NCBI RefSeq assembly: GCF_964355755.1 | Contig: NC_092671.1 | Location: 39,511,304-39,575,303, forward strand | DNA from: Antedon mediterranea | Taxonomy: Eukaryota > Echinodermata > Crinoidea > Comatulida > Antedonidae | Direction: 5' to 3' | Length of the DNA stretch: 64,000 bases | Shown: piece after piece, positions 25,301-37,795 of the stretch | Position numbering within the stretch: the first letter of the stretch is position 1 | How the letters are laid out: the number at the start of each line of letters is the position of its first letter | Translations under genes and position numbers: made by a program | The notes under the pieces: generated by a model | Databases searched by the model: none | What the model saw: only the letters and a program-made list of their open reading frames with translations | Told to the model about the DNA's origin: nothing

Positions 25301-28300
25301 AAGCATGCGACACGGGAGCTGATGACGTCAGCAGTTTCGCCTAGATTGTCAAGTGAAACCATCGCGACTAGATGGCTCAAAAAATGATCCTAATAAACAT
25401 CATGCCAACAACTTAAAAAAAGGTCTTATTCTCGATGCTTTGTAAGCATGTTAGTGTTGTATTATTAATTATTAAACCATTTGTAATAAGTACATACTAA
25501 ATAAATACTAAGTAATCGCGTATCACGTTTCAGTCTTTCCGTTTCTTGAGAGTGTCCTTAAACGTAATCAAATCATTTAATGAACACATTTAAGCTGTTA
25601 AATGAGACAGCATTAAAATGGGAAATGCATATAAACTTGGAATTAAATTCAGACGTGAAAACTGAAATGTATGTGTAGGCCTAACTGTGATGCAAGATAA
25701 GGAACTTAAGAGGTTTAGCAGTGCCTGGCAGTAGCAATGATTTTAACATGGGCGTGGATCCTGCCGCATTTAAAACTTAAAATATAAATTAATATATTAA
25801 AATAAAGTAAATACGAAAGTAGGAATTAATATATTAAATAAAGTAAATACAAAAGCAGTAATTGTTTCAGTTTAACAAGTTTATTGATGTTGCGATACCC
25901 AAAAAAATATTCGGATGCGACCCAATACAATTTCTCTGAATTTATTGTGTATGTTTATTTTATGTAATCAAAACTTTGACCTAAACTGAATGAATAAATA
26001 AATGGACGAAAAATTGGTTGCTACTTTGTATGGCCAACTTACCCAAATACATAACCGAATCGCTAACAATAACACATTTCTCATTTAAGCTAAAAAAGCA
26101 TCTATTATCAATCCACATACAATCACTGAATTCTAAATAATATTAAATCAAATTTCATTGATATTTTCAATGGGTTTCATTTATTTACTTTAAAAAAAAT
26201 AAATAAAATTGTACCTTATTTTTTGTTTTAGGCATCCCTTCCCAATTTTTCGCTTTTTGGGTTTCGCCGCTCTTATTTACAATTAATGTATCACAAACTT
26301 TGTACATTGAAATGAAAAGAGAGATAAACGTTATAATAAAATAATAATAATGGATGAATATGTTAATATTTGTTTTTTTATTACAGATACCGTCGCTCTT
26401 ATACAGTGTACACATCTCGTACCGTATCATACCTCTCACGATGCAAGCATCAGTGGAGAGGCTATGTCTACTGCACGAAAACCAGGTAAGCCTTATGTTT
26501 TAATTTAGCCTTTTCCTCTATGTTGATTAAAATGCAATTTTAGATTTCTACGAATGTGACCTGACTAATTATGAAAGCGTCAGTCTGTCTGTTATTTCTA
26601 TTCCACATTTAACATGCTACTTTTAGTTCAAATTTAGCAGCATCATCACCACATCATGAGATGGTTAGGTTCACAGCCATTTTTACAGCTTCGTAGAGTT
26701 TTCTCCTAAATTATAGTTACATTAACAATGTGTTGGCAGTAGGCTAAACAAAAAACGTTCACTTGTTGGATTGAACAAAAGTAGGCTACCTTACAGGCGT
26801 CTGTCTCTGGTGCCAGGCGGCACGGACACAGACATTCTACTTATTTAGAACATTGAATTTGAATAATGTGTAAAGGTCTTGTAGAATTCGTGTGGAGAAG
26901 CTCCTTTCCTTTTCATGTTTTATGTTTTAGTACTGAACATTTTTTTAAACTCATGCTCTTTCTCCTTTTATTATTATTACTCGATAATATTGTATGGCAA
27001 GGGTTTTCATGAAAGCTTGTTTTTCGTGTTCAGTTAAGCTATGTCTATACTATCAAAAAAGTGTGATGTGCCCAAACATGGTAGTGATATATCCAAATAT
27101 CGTAGTGATATGACATCACCATCTCCATATATTGGCACATCACATTTTTTTTTGTCACATACAGTTTGTTAGTGTAGACAGAGCTTAATAATTTCTTGTA
27201 TATCTGAAAAATTAACTAACACCACATTACGAAGAGTAAGCACACATGCTTACCACCAGCAAAACATTCTTAATCGTGTACTTTAGTTGTTAATTATTTT
27301 TACACAGACTGCTGGCTTACGAACGCAGTTGTGTTTACTCGCCTTAGAGGTCAAAGCCTGGGGGATTCCGTTTTAAATCGTGTTTAATCAATTGGCGGAA
27401 ATATAGATAATCAAGTAAACCATTACTGCTATGGGCTGAAAAATATATGTTACGATTGATAATACGCCACAGTTTCCCTGGTTAAGTTATTTTGATTCAT
27501 TCAATAATCCTATAATGTGTAGCTTAGATTGAATTCAAGATAATTCTGTTTCAATAATTGCTGTGCTCCAGTATTAAAAAAAATTGTTTTTAAACGGGGT
27601 TTCTTGTGCCAAAACGACATTTTGTAATGGTGTTACCAAGTCCCATGGAACGCCAAGAGAGCAACCACTCTTAGTTACCTAATATCTTATTGAACGCCAA
27701 AAGGGCAACTTACTTATGATACTATTTTTGTACAAATGTATGGAACACAAAAGAGCAACCAAACTGTTAGTTACACAATGTCTTATGAAACGCCAAAAGG
27801 GCAACTAACTGTTGATACTATATTAGTGTACCAATATATGGAACACCAAATACCAACTGGTTACCAAATGTCTTATGAAACTTGCCAAAAGGGCAAATTA
27901 CTTATGATACTATTAGTGTACAAATTTATCGAACACAAAATAGCAACCGAACTCATGGTTACCCAATGTATGATGGAACGTCATAATACTGTCAATACCC
28001 ATGAAATTGAACGATATGCCTACCAAAGTCTATGAAAACACCGATACTAAAAAGTAAGCCTACAAGCAAAGATCAATTTCTCTCTCATCAAACCTACCAA
28101 TCAGTAAAGAATACTAGAACGAAATGTCACAATATTTTAGAAATAATCTAACACAGATTACACATGTTTCTGTTCAATATCAATTTGAAAATATTTCATC
28201 AGTGAATATTATAATAATTATAATAATAAACAGTTTGCAATGTCTTTCAGCAAAGGTCTTATCTAGATTTCCTCAATTATTTCACTTTTACACAAAACAA

Positions 28301-31300
28301 AATGCATTGACGTCGTAATGGATAGCTTTTCCTTTTTTATGTCGACACGAAAAAAAGTTATTGCAGTCAACCAATAAGTACCCGTTGAATTGATTACTTG
28401 GTGAACAACAATGTATTCTTTACATACATTCTTTTTACGTAACGTTACGTCGACAGGAAAACAGCCTTTAAAACTCGTCAGTGGTATCAACACTGATTTA
28501 GAATTTACTATTGTAGGCCTATCGCCTTTCGAATACCGGTAACTGCCACGACCATAAACATTTGTTGCCTTATTCATTTGAATTCTGTTAAAATATGATT
28601 TTAGCAGATGATTACTTATGATTTTTTGTAGTCTGCGTCTCAGACGGAGGTTTGAAAAAAAAGATCACTATTTTGGCACATATGGCGTTTCATACGTATA
28701 CTACTTGAGCTTGTAATTTCAGACATAAATCGAAATTTAAACAAGAAATATTTCTTACAAAAAACGCTGCTCGCTTATTGAAAAATATTTTTTATTTTAA
28801 ATGTTTTTGAATCACATAGGCCTAGGCCCTAATAGTTATTTTACCTGAAAAAATGTAATTTAAAGCAACAAATACTTAAATTGTCTGTCAGACAATGGTT
28901 TTTGGGTTTATTTTCTCATTTTATATGTGAATAAAATATTTTTTTGTTACAGAAGTGAATACTCAATTTCTGTCACTTTAGTTAATTTTATTGCTAAGGT
29001 CAAGTCTGGGGGTCACTTCATCACCCTAGATATTTCAAGTGTGAAGTATCCTATTACAAACACAAACTTTAATGGACTGTTTCGATAATAATTCAATGAA
29101 TATCTGACAGTGAATTACAGTCAAAAGTCAGTATTACAGTCAAATGGGACTCATAAATACCAAAAATGCTTTGGGATTTGTAATTTTAGCACGACATGTC
29201 CTAATAGACTCTTTTCCCAGACGTTTTTGGGTCTAGCAGCTGGAAATCTATAAATTATAGTGGACTTTCCATTTTCGCAAAACTGTCGTCCTTAGAACTA
29301 TAACTGCTGCTTGATTTAGCTTCTGATTGAGTAGTCCTATGGGACGTAGCGGGCTAGAGCAGCAGCGTGAAAATATAAAAAAGACAATAAATACAGACTT
29401 AGGGCAAGTCTAGAACTGGTGTAAATAAATAGCTTTCGCGTTGATACAAAGTTTCTTATTGATTATGTCCGCTGTGGTTTTAGCTGACTAAAGCCGCGGC
29501 GCGAAAAGACAATAAATATAGACTTGGATCAAATCTAGAACTGGTGCAACAGACCTCCTTTCAATTTAACAATCCTACGCGATTGACTTAAGTATTCAGG
29601 GTGAAAGTTTAAATATTTTAATTTCACTTAATTCAAAACAGCTTATTAGTTTTCAATCATCGGTCAAAGTGTTACGAATCGTTGAGCTACCGCAGATATG
29701 ACGAAACGAAACACTCTGGTCAGCAGCAGTCTATTTGCGTTAAGCCTTCATTGTTCGCGTGACTATCAGAATTTTGTAAAAACGCTAATAAATAAAATAT
29801 GAAAAGCTAAAAGAAAACTGTTCCGGTATAAATTTGTATTAAGTGAATTTTACAAAATGCAAGCTTACAAATACTAAGTACTGCTTTCATTAGTAACCAT
29901 TGGTTTTTTCGTATCACGGTTTTTAAGGCTCTGTCCACACTATCAAACTAGTTTGACAAAAAAAGTGTGATGTGCCTAAATATGGATAGTGATATGCTTT
30001 AATATGGTAGTGATATGACATTATCATGTCTATATATGGGCACATCACATTTTTTTTGTCAAACTAGTTTGATAGTGTATACAGAGCTTAAAACTGTGAT
30101 ACGACAAAACCAATGGTTACTAATGAAAGCAGTACTGAGTTTGTGTGAGCAGGGAGTTGTGAGCTTGTCGTCACACAAGGTTTGATAGTGTAGGCTTTAG
30201 TCTTCCACGAAAAAAAAACAAAACAAAAAGGAATGGTCACACAAACCTGGAATCCACAAAAAATATTTACTTGATTGTACGTAATTTATGTAACAACCGG
30301 TTTATTATTTACATTTTCTTCTAGGCCTATAACATGAGAAACGAATTTCCTTTGTAAATTCACTCGGGACAAATACCGACAGAAGTATCAAACAAGTTAT
30401 GCGAAGCGTAATCTGAGCCATGCCCACACATCCCGGCGTTGTGTGCTTAGATAACGTTTTTGTGAGGGCGGATGCTTTTTGAAAGAAACAACGTTATAAT
30501 CATATACGTTTAATGTTGTTATATCTTTAAAATGTAATCTAGACATTATTGTATATTAGTGTATATAACAGTTACTTATTTCATGATATATTCTTTACCA
30601 TTATAGATATTATGAATTATTCACGTTATTTTGTGGAGGTGGGGTTTGATGTTCGAGTTTTTAAGCTCTGTCAACACTATCAGAATTTGAACGCGCGTGT
30701 TAATATTTTCTCAACGCATAAATGTAACTCTAAATCTCTGTCTATAACTATCAAACCATGAAAGAGTTAAATCAAACTTTATGTGACAAAAAAATGTGAT
30801 GGACACGATGACGTCATATCACTACTATATTTGGCCACATCATACTTTTTTTGGTCACAATTTGATAATGTAGACAGAACTTTCCTCTCTGTAACGTTAA
30901 CTTAAACTTGTACTTGTAACTGTTAGGAAGGTTGAAGTCATTAAAACAACATTATGGCCTAATACGACACGACAAGTGAACCCCAACACAGGTTTCGATA
31001 GGAACAATTAATTATTTCTATATTCGGGTATTGATAATTGGATACAGCACTTCATAATAACGGGACTTCTATAAAAACTACAACATATTTATTCATAAAA
31101 ACTTTAAATATTAACAACTCAAATGTCTCTGGTCACTATCTAATATTATTTTTACAACCATGCTAAAGGAAATTAATTAGAATTTAAAGCAGATATAGGG
31201 TTGTCTACTTTCCTTGTAATAAATATATTCATTTGAGACACGTAACAGATTAAGTACGGTAATTAATTTGAAAAAAAAAGTGCACACAGGAAAAATCAGA

Positions 31301-34300
31301 AGTTTTAATCCTCTGTATAAACATCAGAATGTCGAGATGCTTTAAGCGTGGTTCCCACTAGAGACGCAACGCAAGGACGTACGTGCAACGCAAGCGAGTT
31401 GACCAATGACAAGCCACCCTTCGAATAATCCATCATTTGTGATTGGTCAAATCACTTGCGTTGCGTCTCTAGTGGGAACCAAGCTTAAGAGACTATGCCA
31501 GCAACATGCATGTCCCATTTCCTACTATCCTGGATAATAATCCCCAACAATTTAAGATTGTCAACGCATTTAGGAATGTTATCATTCAGAGTAAATGGTT
31601 GGATATTACTAAAAACTAGTGAATTCTCTTGCAGACCCGAAATAACATCTAAAACAATATTCCAATTGGAGCTGGTCTGCTGTGATGGATGGCAAAAGGA
31701 TGGAAACAGCTGCTCAAAAAGTAAGACAAACAAATAATAAAGCCAAAGCTAAACAACTTGTTGAATAATTTAAAAAAGCCAAATTTAAATCGGTTTACTA
31801 AACGTAAAATCAAACCATTCATATTAACTCTTTCAGAATGTGTTGAAGGAACTTACGGAACGAATTGTGAGAAAAAATGTAAATGTATTCAGAATTCGAA
31901 TTACTTTTGCACACCAACCAAAGGACAGTGTTTCTGTAAGCCTGGCTGGACCGGGCAGAAGTGCCTGACTCCATGTGAATCCGGCAAATTCGGCATGCAG
32001 TGTCGCGAGGACTGCCCGTGCCGGAACGGAGCAGGCTGTAACCCTATCAACGGGACATGCATTTGCCCTGCCGGATGGGGCGGGCTTGACTGTAGCAAAC
32101 AATGCCCGGATGGTTATTATGGACCGACCTGTGCTACAAAATGTTCTTGTGATGGAGGTCTTGTATGCGACCGACGTAATGGTCGGTGCTGTGAACGTTC
32201 CACCAAAACAATCGAGGATCGTATCTGTCCCGGCAATTGCCCCAGTGGGACTGGTAAATCACAAGGGTTAGAGTGCGAACTACAATGCCAATGTTCCAAT
32301 TCGTACACTTGTGAACCAATCAAAGGTCTTTGTCAATGTAAGAATGGATGGAAACCACCCTACTGTCGCAAACCTTGCGATCTTGGAACTTATGGATTGA
32401 ATTGTGCTTCTAAATGCGCATGTGCATTAAATGAAACTTGTGACCATGAAACGGGTTTCTGCAACATACGTAAGTTATATAATTATAAAATTCCCCGACT
32501 CATCTCCGAAAGAAACTCCGACACGTACAGTAGCATTGTCGATAAAAACTAAGTGGAATGTCCTACTCTATACAAACGAACACAGTCGTTCCACTTTTAC
32601 AATGTATGAATCTTTCACATTGGACAAACAGTTTGCATAAAGCTCTGTCTACACTATCAAACTTTATATCCCAAACAAATGTGATGTGTCCATATATGGA
32701 CATGATGATGTCATACCATTACCATATCTGGGCATCACCACAATATTTGGACACATCACACTTTTTTTGTCAAACTAGTTTAATAGTGTAGACAGAGCTT
32801 AAGTCAGCATTTCTACGCAATAAATATTTGTAATGCTCACTTCTCCACGAAACGTGCTCATAATGCTTTTGAAAATAGAGACAGCGTTATTCATATTAAT
32901 GCATGTAGTACGAGAAAATGATACTACTTAACAATAATCATTTATTTTACACAGAATTGCCGAAGAAACACATTAACGAGATCGCAATAGCTACCGTGGC
33001 TCTGATTGGTCTGGTTATTATATCTTTGATGTCTCTCATTATATGTATCTGTTGCCGAAAGAGACGAAAGCGACTTAGTCGTTCTGGGTATGTAATATTA
33101 AGTACCGTAACATCCTTAGATTTTCTGAAGTACTGAATTAAATCCTAACCGGTAGTGACGTATAAACATTTTATACTACTTACAACCAATCGAGTGACGT
33201 AACTTCACAACCGATAGAGTGACGTAACTTCACAAAGTTCACAACCGATAGATTGACGTAACAATAAGAGCAACGTCAAATATGGCATAATCATAATCAT
33301 AATTTACAAGGTCAAGATTACTTCCGAGTATCGGACATTGACAAATGACCTAACTGACCGCTAAACCTGTGAGCACCTACATAAGAATTATTAACACAAT
33401 CTTTGAAACATACAATAAGATCTTCTAAGTTTTCCTCTACTACTACTGTGACAGTGTAAAACGCATTAAAACTTCCTACACAATAGCAAAGTCAGTGTAA
33501 ATCGCAACATTCCGAGAAAAGGTGTAGGCTAATTTTTACCGGATTGATGTGATGTTAAGCTCTGTCTACACTATCAAACTAGTTTGGAAAAAAAAAGTGT
33601 GATGTGCTCAAATATTGTAGTGATATGGTCAAATATTGTAGTGATATGACATCATCGTATATGGGCACATCATATTTTTTGTCACATAAAATTTGATAGT
33701 GTAGACAAAGTCTTAAATACTTTTACACACAAAAAATCATCAACATTTGTTTAATTTATTAATTTTTTTCTTTTCTTCACCAGGACGACGAAGTGGCACT
33801 GTACGTACTTCACAGAGCAAGCGGAATTCAACAAGTTCCCGTATGATGGTACGATACAGCAAAAATCCTGATATCACATTTTAAAAACAAAACCACAGAC
33901 TACCTGATCAATTACATCACCTTTAATTAGAAAATAAAAACTAGCCGATACAGCCTAGACTTCCTATTAAACGATAAGTTTCTAAATTTGTGGATGTTTG
34001 CTTTCATGGGATAAATCGAAAGCCATGGAACTATGTGGGATGGGTCTAACAAACCTGTTTAGAATTGACAGAATTAGTACCTGATGATTTGATTGTTAAA
34101 TCTTTCAAAAGATATTTAAGTCAACGTTTGTATCTAAGACACGCATAGTGCTAAACCATTTCTGCTTTTATTAATAACTTAATAAATCTTATTAACTAGA
34201 AGGTCAAGTCAGGTTTCATGACGTCAGGACGTCAGAATATTTTACTTTCCATTAAAAGTCATCTTTTTAAAATTAAATATAATATACTAACATAATTACT

Positions 34301-36396
34301 ATCTATTTTAAGTGAATCTTTAGGTAAATGCTTTAAGCTAAATTAATCCAGTCACGCGATCGGAAACTGGTCTGGTTCGATTCGATGTGTGTTTTAGGTG
34401 GTCTAATATTTCAAATAGATCTAGCAGTGGATAGATTTATTTATGGAAAACTAATAACTAACGGAGATTAACAATCATATTTATTATATTAAAATTTGTA
34501 TTTATTTTTTTAGAAAATTATGAAAATACCAGTTTTAGCTCAAGAACTCTGACAAGATCATTGGCACCGAAAAAAACTTCAGCCCCATCACCAAATATTT
34601 CTCAGTCTTCGATCGAACGGAAACTGCGGCAAATGAAAGAGAACTCGTGTAATGGCGTGCTATCCCAGCAGCTCATCAACAAAACGAAAGCTCCCTTGCC
34701 ACAGCCACTACCACCAAAGAAACACCATCAGATTCCACATCAGCATCAGACTTTACCGCATTACCAAACCTCGCCTCAACACCTGAATTTGCTTCAACAG
34801 AAGACCTCACATCAACACATTTCGAATCAACATACGAACTTACCTCAACACAAGAACTTACATCAACAGACCTCGACTCAACATATCAATTTGCCCCAAC
34901 ACAAGATTTCACAATACCAGACCTCACCTCATCACCACAAACCATCACAGCAACAGACATCGTCTCAACACGCGAACTTGTCTCAACACAAGATCTCACA
35001 GCAACATACATCGGCTCAACACAAGCCGTCACAATATCAGATCTCACCTCATCACCACAAGACCTCACAGCAACATACATCGGCTCAACACAAGCCGTCA
35101 CAATATCAGACCTCACCTCATCACCACAAGACCTCACAGCAACATACATCGGCTCAACACAAAACGTCACAACACAAGATCTCACAGCAACATTCCTCGA
35201 CTCAACACATGAACTTTCCACAACACCAGACGCCAATTTACCAGACCTCACATCAGCACAAGACATCTTCACAACACCAGACGTCACAAAACCACCAGCA
35301 AATTTTACCTCATTATCAGACATCGGCTCAACACACCAACTTGCCTCAACACAAGACCTCACAGCAACAAACCTCGAGTCAACACACCAACTTGCCTCAT
35401 TATCAGACTCACCAGCAGACATCACCACACCAGCAGATCTCAAAGTATCAGCAGACCTCACGCCAAGAAGAAGAAATACAACCACATATACAGACAGCAT
35501 TATATACCAAACCACCATACGCAAGAGTTATAAAGAAGAAAACTAAAGAGAAAGAAAAGATTGCGAATGACGTTGACAAACAGGACAAGTATAACGATAT
35601 AGATCCAATATGTAAGTCTAACAAAAGTCAACCGCCACCTTACGAGTTATGCCACAATGCTACTGACGGGACAACACTCACCAGACCACCAACACCAAAC
35701 AAGTCAGACTCGTTGAAAAGCGACTATGAAAATGTGAGTATGGACGTTGAAACGTCATCGATTGGTAGATTAAGTGACGACACTGAAAGCTCGGATGTTT
35801 CCAGAGGACCTATGCTATTGAGTCAATGTCCAGACATACTTATCAACGGTGGTACTAACTTTTTAACGACTTGTAATCAGACTATTTTCACCACAGACGG
35901 TGAAAGGCGGTTGAGTAACGGAAGTAGTAACAGCCCGATTTCAGACGATGATCAAAGTACGTACGATCGTGTTGACCGCTCAAAGAGATCCTACTCAGTT
36001 GGACAGTGTAGTGAAAACTATGGAGCGCTTCGATTTAATTACAAACAACATGATACGCTACCCGATCGATCGTGGTTGAACAAAAGCGATGATTATGCTA
36101 TTAAATCATCCACAAGTCCTAGAAAGAAATCTCCTAGACTACCTAACCTGTTTTTATCCAAAAAGCCAGAAAAGGTTGTGAGCACAAGCAAGGTGACAAA
36201 TAACAAGCCATCCGTTTACGAAGCTTTGGCGCCAACGTTAAGTGCAGAAAATCACGATTATGATCGTCTGGTTTATCCAAATAAACGGCGCGGTAGAAGA
36301 GCTAGTGAGGATCTAGTGGCAGCTAGAAAGCAACGCCTCAGGTTCCTACAATTAATAGATCAAAAGCAGAGGAGAAAAAATGGATATTTCACTTAA
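22388..36396 (+). CDS. MEGF10/PEAR1/Draper-like EMI-EGF transmembrane receptor
   Basis: Seven exons: 22388-22497, 26387-26485, 31635-31720, 31837-32469, 32955-33087, 33784-33848 and 34514-36396; 3009 nt, 1002 residues. Residues 1-23 are a signal peptide (hydrophobic LKGLLLILSCCGYF). An EMI-type domain (PNVCPYRRSYTVY...CCDGWQKDG) spans about 30-98 over three exons, as in CED-1, Draper and MEGF10. Exon 4 (about 99-309) holds roughly five laminin-type EGF repeats, fewer than the fifteen or more usual in vertebrate MEGF10. One membrane span (IAIATVALIGLVIISLMSL) lies near 319-343, followed by CCRKRRKR. The tail has a His/Gln/Ser-rich repeat block (about 448-705), then tyrosine motifs: PPPYEL near Y752, YENV near Y780, YDRV, YEAL and YDRL. 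Family members recognise apoptotic cells or debris on phagocytes and signal through tail tyrosines. Exon 6 has no independent support besides matching phase. Confidence 0.85.
22498..26386 (+). other. Intron 1 of the MEGF-like gene
   Basis: GTAAGT donor and ttattacag acceptor. It contains a double MITE-B insertion (22681-22945). The frame at 24806-25054 has no recognisable features. A short duplication of cagacagtatccccagg lies at 24227-24263. Confidence 0.7.
22681..22945. mobile_element. MITE family B, copies 1a and 1b (one nested in the other)
   Basis: Two left ends in a row (aaagcgtggttcccact, aaagcttggttcccact) and two right ends in a row (agtgggaaccacgctta, agtgggaaccaagcata). The inner copy carries accaatgaaaagcg and the inverse gattggtca. 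The order left-left-right-right is what insertion of one copy into another near its left end gives. Confidence 0.88.
27035..27187. mobile_element. MITE family A, copy 5
   Basis: Ends taagctatgtctatactatc and agtgtagacagagctta, with the internal gtagtgatatgacatcacc block. Confidence 0.87.
27631..27990 (+). repeat. ~95-bp tandem repeat, about four units
   Basis: Units run from ttaccaaatgtcttatgaaa through cgccaaaagggcaact and actattagtgtacaaat to gaacacaaaagagcaacc, and diverge by some 15-20%. The open frame at 27736-28035 is this repeat, not a gene. Confidence 0.8.
29371..29556 (+). repeat. Pair of ~50-bp direct repeats
   Basis: aagacaataaatacagactt..tctagaactggtg near 29381-29420 recurs as aagacaataaatatagactt..tctagaactggtg near 29505-29546. 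Confidence 0.7.
29863..30150. mobile_element. MITE family A, copy 6, centred in a longer palindrome
   Basis: The MITE itself is about 29924-30090. Both flanks are inverse copies of each other: gtactgctttcattagtaac at 29878 matches gttactaatgaaagcagtac ending at 30135, with weaker pairing out to gcttacaa/tgtgtgagc. The inner TIR and outer arms form one hairpin of nearly 290 bp. Confidence 0.88.
30171..30205. mobile_element. MITE family A, right-end fragment
   Basis: gtcacacaaggtttgatagtgtaggcttta resembles a MITE-A right end with no left partner, 20 bp outside the copy 6 palindrome. Confidence 0.5.
30662..30883. mobile_element. MITE family A, copy 7, joined to a second repeat
   Basis: It opens with taagctctgtcaacactatc, then carries about 60 bp (gaacgcgcgtgttaatattt, ctcaacgcataaatgtaact), then a second MITE left end (tctctgtctataactatcaa) and a right end at 30862-30883. 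The 60-bp piece recurs next to copy 11. Confidence 0.8.
31343..31489. mobile_element. MITE family B, copy 2
   Basis: Left end tttaagcgtggttcccacta, right end agtgggaaccaagcttaa. Contains ttgaccaatgacaagc and the inverse gattggtcaa. It ends 145 bp before exon 3 of the MEGF-like gene. Confidence 0.9.
32638..32802. mobile_element. MITE family A, copy 8
   Basis: Left end aaagctctgtctacactatc, right end atagtgtagacagagcttaa, inside intron 4 of the MEGF-like gene. Confidence 0.9.
33184..33270 (+). promoter_or_regulatory. Cluster of three TGACGTAA sites
   Basis: A repeat of about 25 bp (caatcgag, ccgatagag, ccgatagat, each followed by tgacgtaac) lies in intron 5 of the MEGF-like gene. TGACGTAA is a CRE/ATF-like bZIP site. 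A regulatory role is inference; it may only be a short tandem repeat. Confidence 0.4.
33554..33716. mobile_element. MITE family A, copy 9
   Basis: Left end ttaagctctgtctacactat, right end gatagtgtagacaaagtctt, inside intron 5 of the MEGF-like gene and 68 bp before exon 6. Confidence 0.9.
34735..35500 (+). repeat. Coding repeat in the receptor tail (His/Gln/Ser/Thr-rich)
   Basis: Within exon 7 of the MEGF-like gene, degenerate units of about 8 residues (TSQQHTSAQHK, SQYQTSPHHHK) are stacked. Two nearly exact 69-bp units start at about 35029 and 35098. The opposite strand is open for 212 codons because of the repetition. Confidence 0.85.
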
Positions 36397-36458
36397 ATAT
36401 ACGTCATAATGGTGGAAATTTAAAAATATACCATGGCGTTATAGTTATGAAGAACTGT

Positions 36459-36596
36459 AAAGCTTGGTCACACTAGAGACGCAACGCAAGAACGTAGACG
36501 CAATTCAAGCGTGTTGACCAATGACAAGCAACAGTTTGACTATTTCATCGCTTGCGATTGGTCAAATCTCTAGTCTCTAGTGGGAACCAAGCCTAA
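36459..36596. mobile_element. MITE family B, copy 3
   Basis: Left end aaagcttggtcacactagag, right end tctagtgggaaccaagccta. Contains ttgaccaatgacaagc and gattggtcaaa. Confidence 0.9.
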
Positions 36597-37139
36597 CAAA
36601 CCAATCACGTTAAAGAAGATAATATTAATGTTGGGGTACTGAACACGTAGTATACGTGGAAAACTAGATAATATAGTTTCCTAAGAAAAACCTTACCGAG
36701 GTAATTAGTTATTTTCACAATATTTGTAAGGATGAGAACTTGAATTATAATCAAAGTATTCGTCATGTTAGACGAATTTAATATGTACAAATTAACATGG
36801 CACGATGCAGTGACATATCGTGGCGGAAAAATCTTGTTGCTTAGTTGTCTCAACAACACACTTAGCACGTGGAACTAATTATATAAGTTTAGCGTTACAA
36901 TCTAATTTAGGAATATCCGCATGAATTTCATTAACGTAGGTTTATATAAAAGTTCACTTTATTAATAGACACTTCATTGTGGCTTGGTTAATACAACATT
37001 CTAACCGTCTAAGACAGATAAATGTGTAGTAAAACAGTATAATTTGACTGAGATCAATTAGTTTAATGTAGACATACTAATGTAATATTTAACACGGATG
37101 TTCAGCTTAGACAGGGTCGTCTGACGCAAAATAGTATGG

Positions 37140-37257
37140 TTAAAGCTTGGTTCCCACTAGAACGTAACGCAAGGACGTAAACGCAACGCGAGCGTTTTAA
37201 CCAATGACAAGCGAAGTTACGTCCTTGTGTTGCGTCGCTAGTGGGAACCACGCTTAA
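37140..37257. mobile_element. MITE family B, copy 4 (short)
   Basis: Left end ttaaagcttggttcccacta, right end agtgggaaccacgcttaa. It lacks the right-hand gattggtca part and is about 118 bp. Confidence 0.9.
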
Positions 37258-37657
37258 GTGGACAAAACTATTTTTTTTTTTGGTATAAAATAACAATTAC
37301 TTACGAACGTCTTATTGATGGATGCATAAACATCTTATAAGTGACACAATTGCAAATAAAAGTAAACACTACAAGCTGGATATTGTAGGAATTTACTTTT
37401 AATAAGAATTAAAAACGATTTTTAAAATACAATAGGTCTTAAGATGTAAATAAACCAATCTAGTAAATGCAATATACTTGTTACCTGCACGGCATGGCAT
37501 TATATAGTTTGTTAGCGACGCGTAGGTAGTATTTTATTGCGTTATATCATTTGTCGAATTTTGTTTCTAATTATACCGATTTGTCATAAAGCTCTTTAAT
37601 TATTGTTTGGTTTTCGTAAGTCCAAAAGCAATACTAACCAAAAGGTAGACATTTGAC

Positions 37658-37795
37658 TGAAGCCTTGTCTACACTTTTATTTGACAAAAACATGTGATGG
37701 GGCCATATATGGACATGATGATGTCGTATCACCACCATATTTGGGAACATCACACTTATTTTGTCAAACTAGTTTGATAGTGTAGACAGAGCTTA
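37658..37795. mobile_element. MITE family A, copy 10
   Basis: A damaged left end (gaagccttgtctacac) and an intact right end (gatagtgtagacagagctta). Confidence 0.85.

Larger units (their letters stand above)
26486..31634 (+). other. Intron 2 of the MEGF-like gene, repeat-rich
   Basis: About 5.1 kb. It contains MITE-A copies 5, 6 and 7, a MITE-A fragment, MITE-B copy 2, a ~95-bp tandem repeat (27631-27990) and a pair of ~50-bp direct repeats. No coding exon is supported. Confidence 0.75.

Noticed and set aside
34886-35524. 212-codon frame on the minus strand
   Set aside because: It lies opposite the repeat-coding part of the receptor exon and is open only because of the repeat period; no start context, splice logic or family match.
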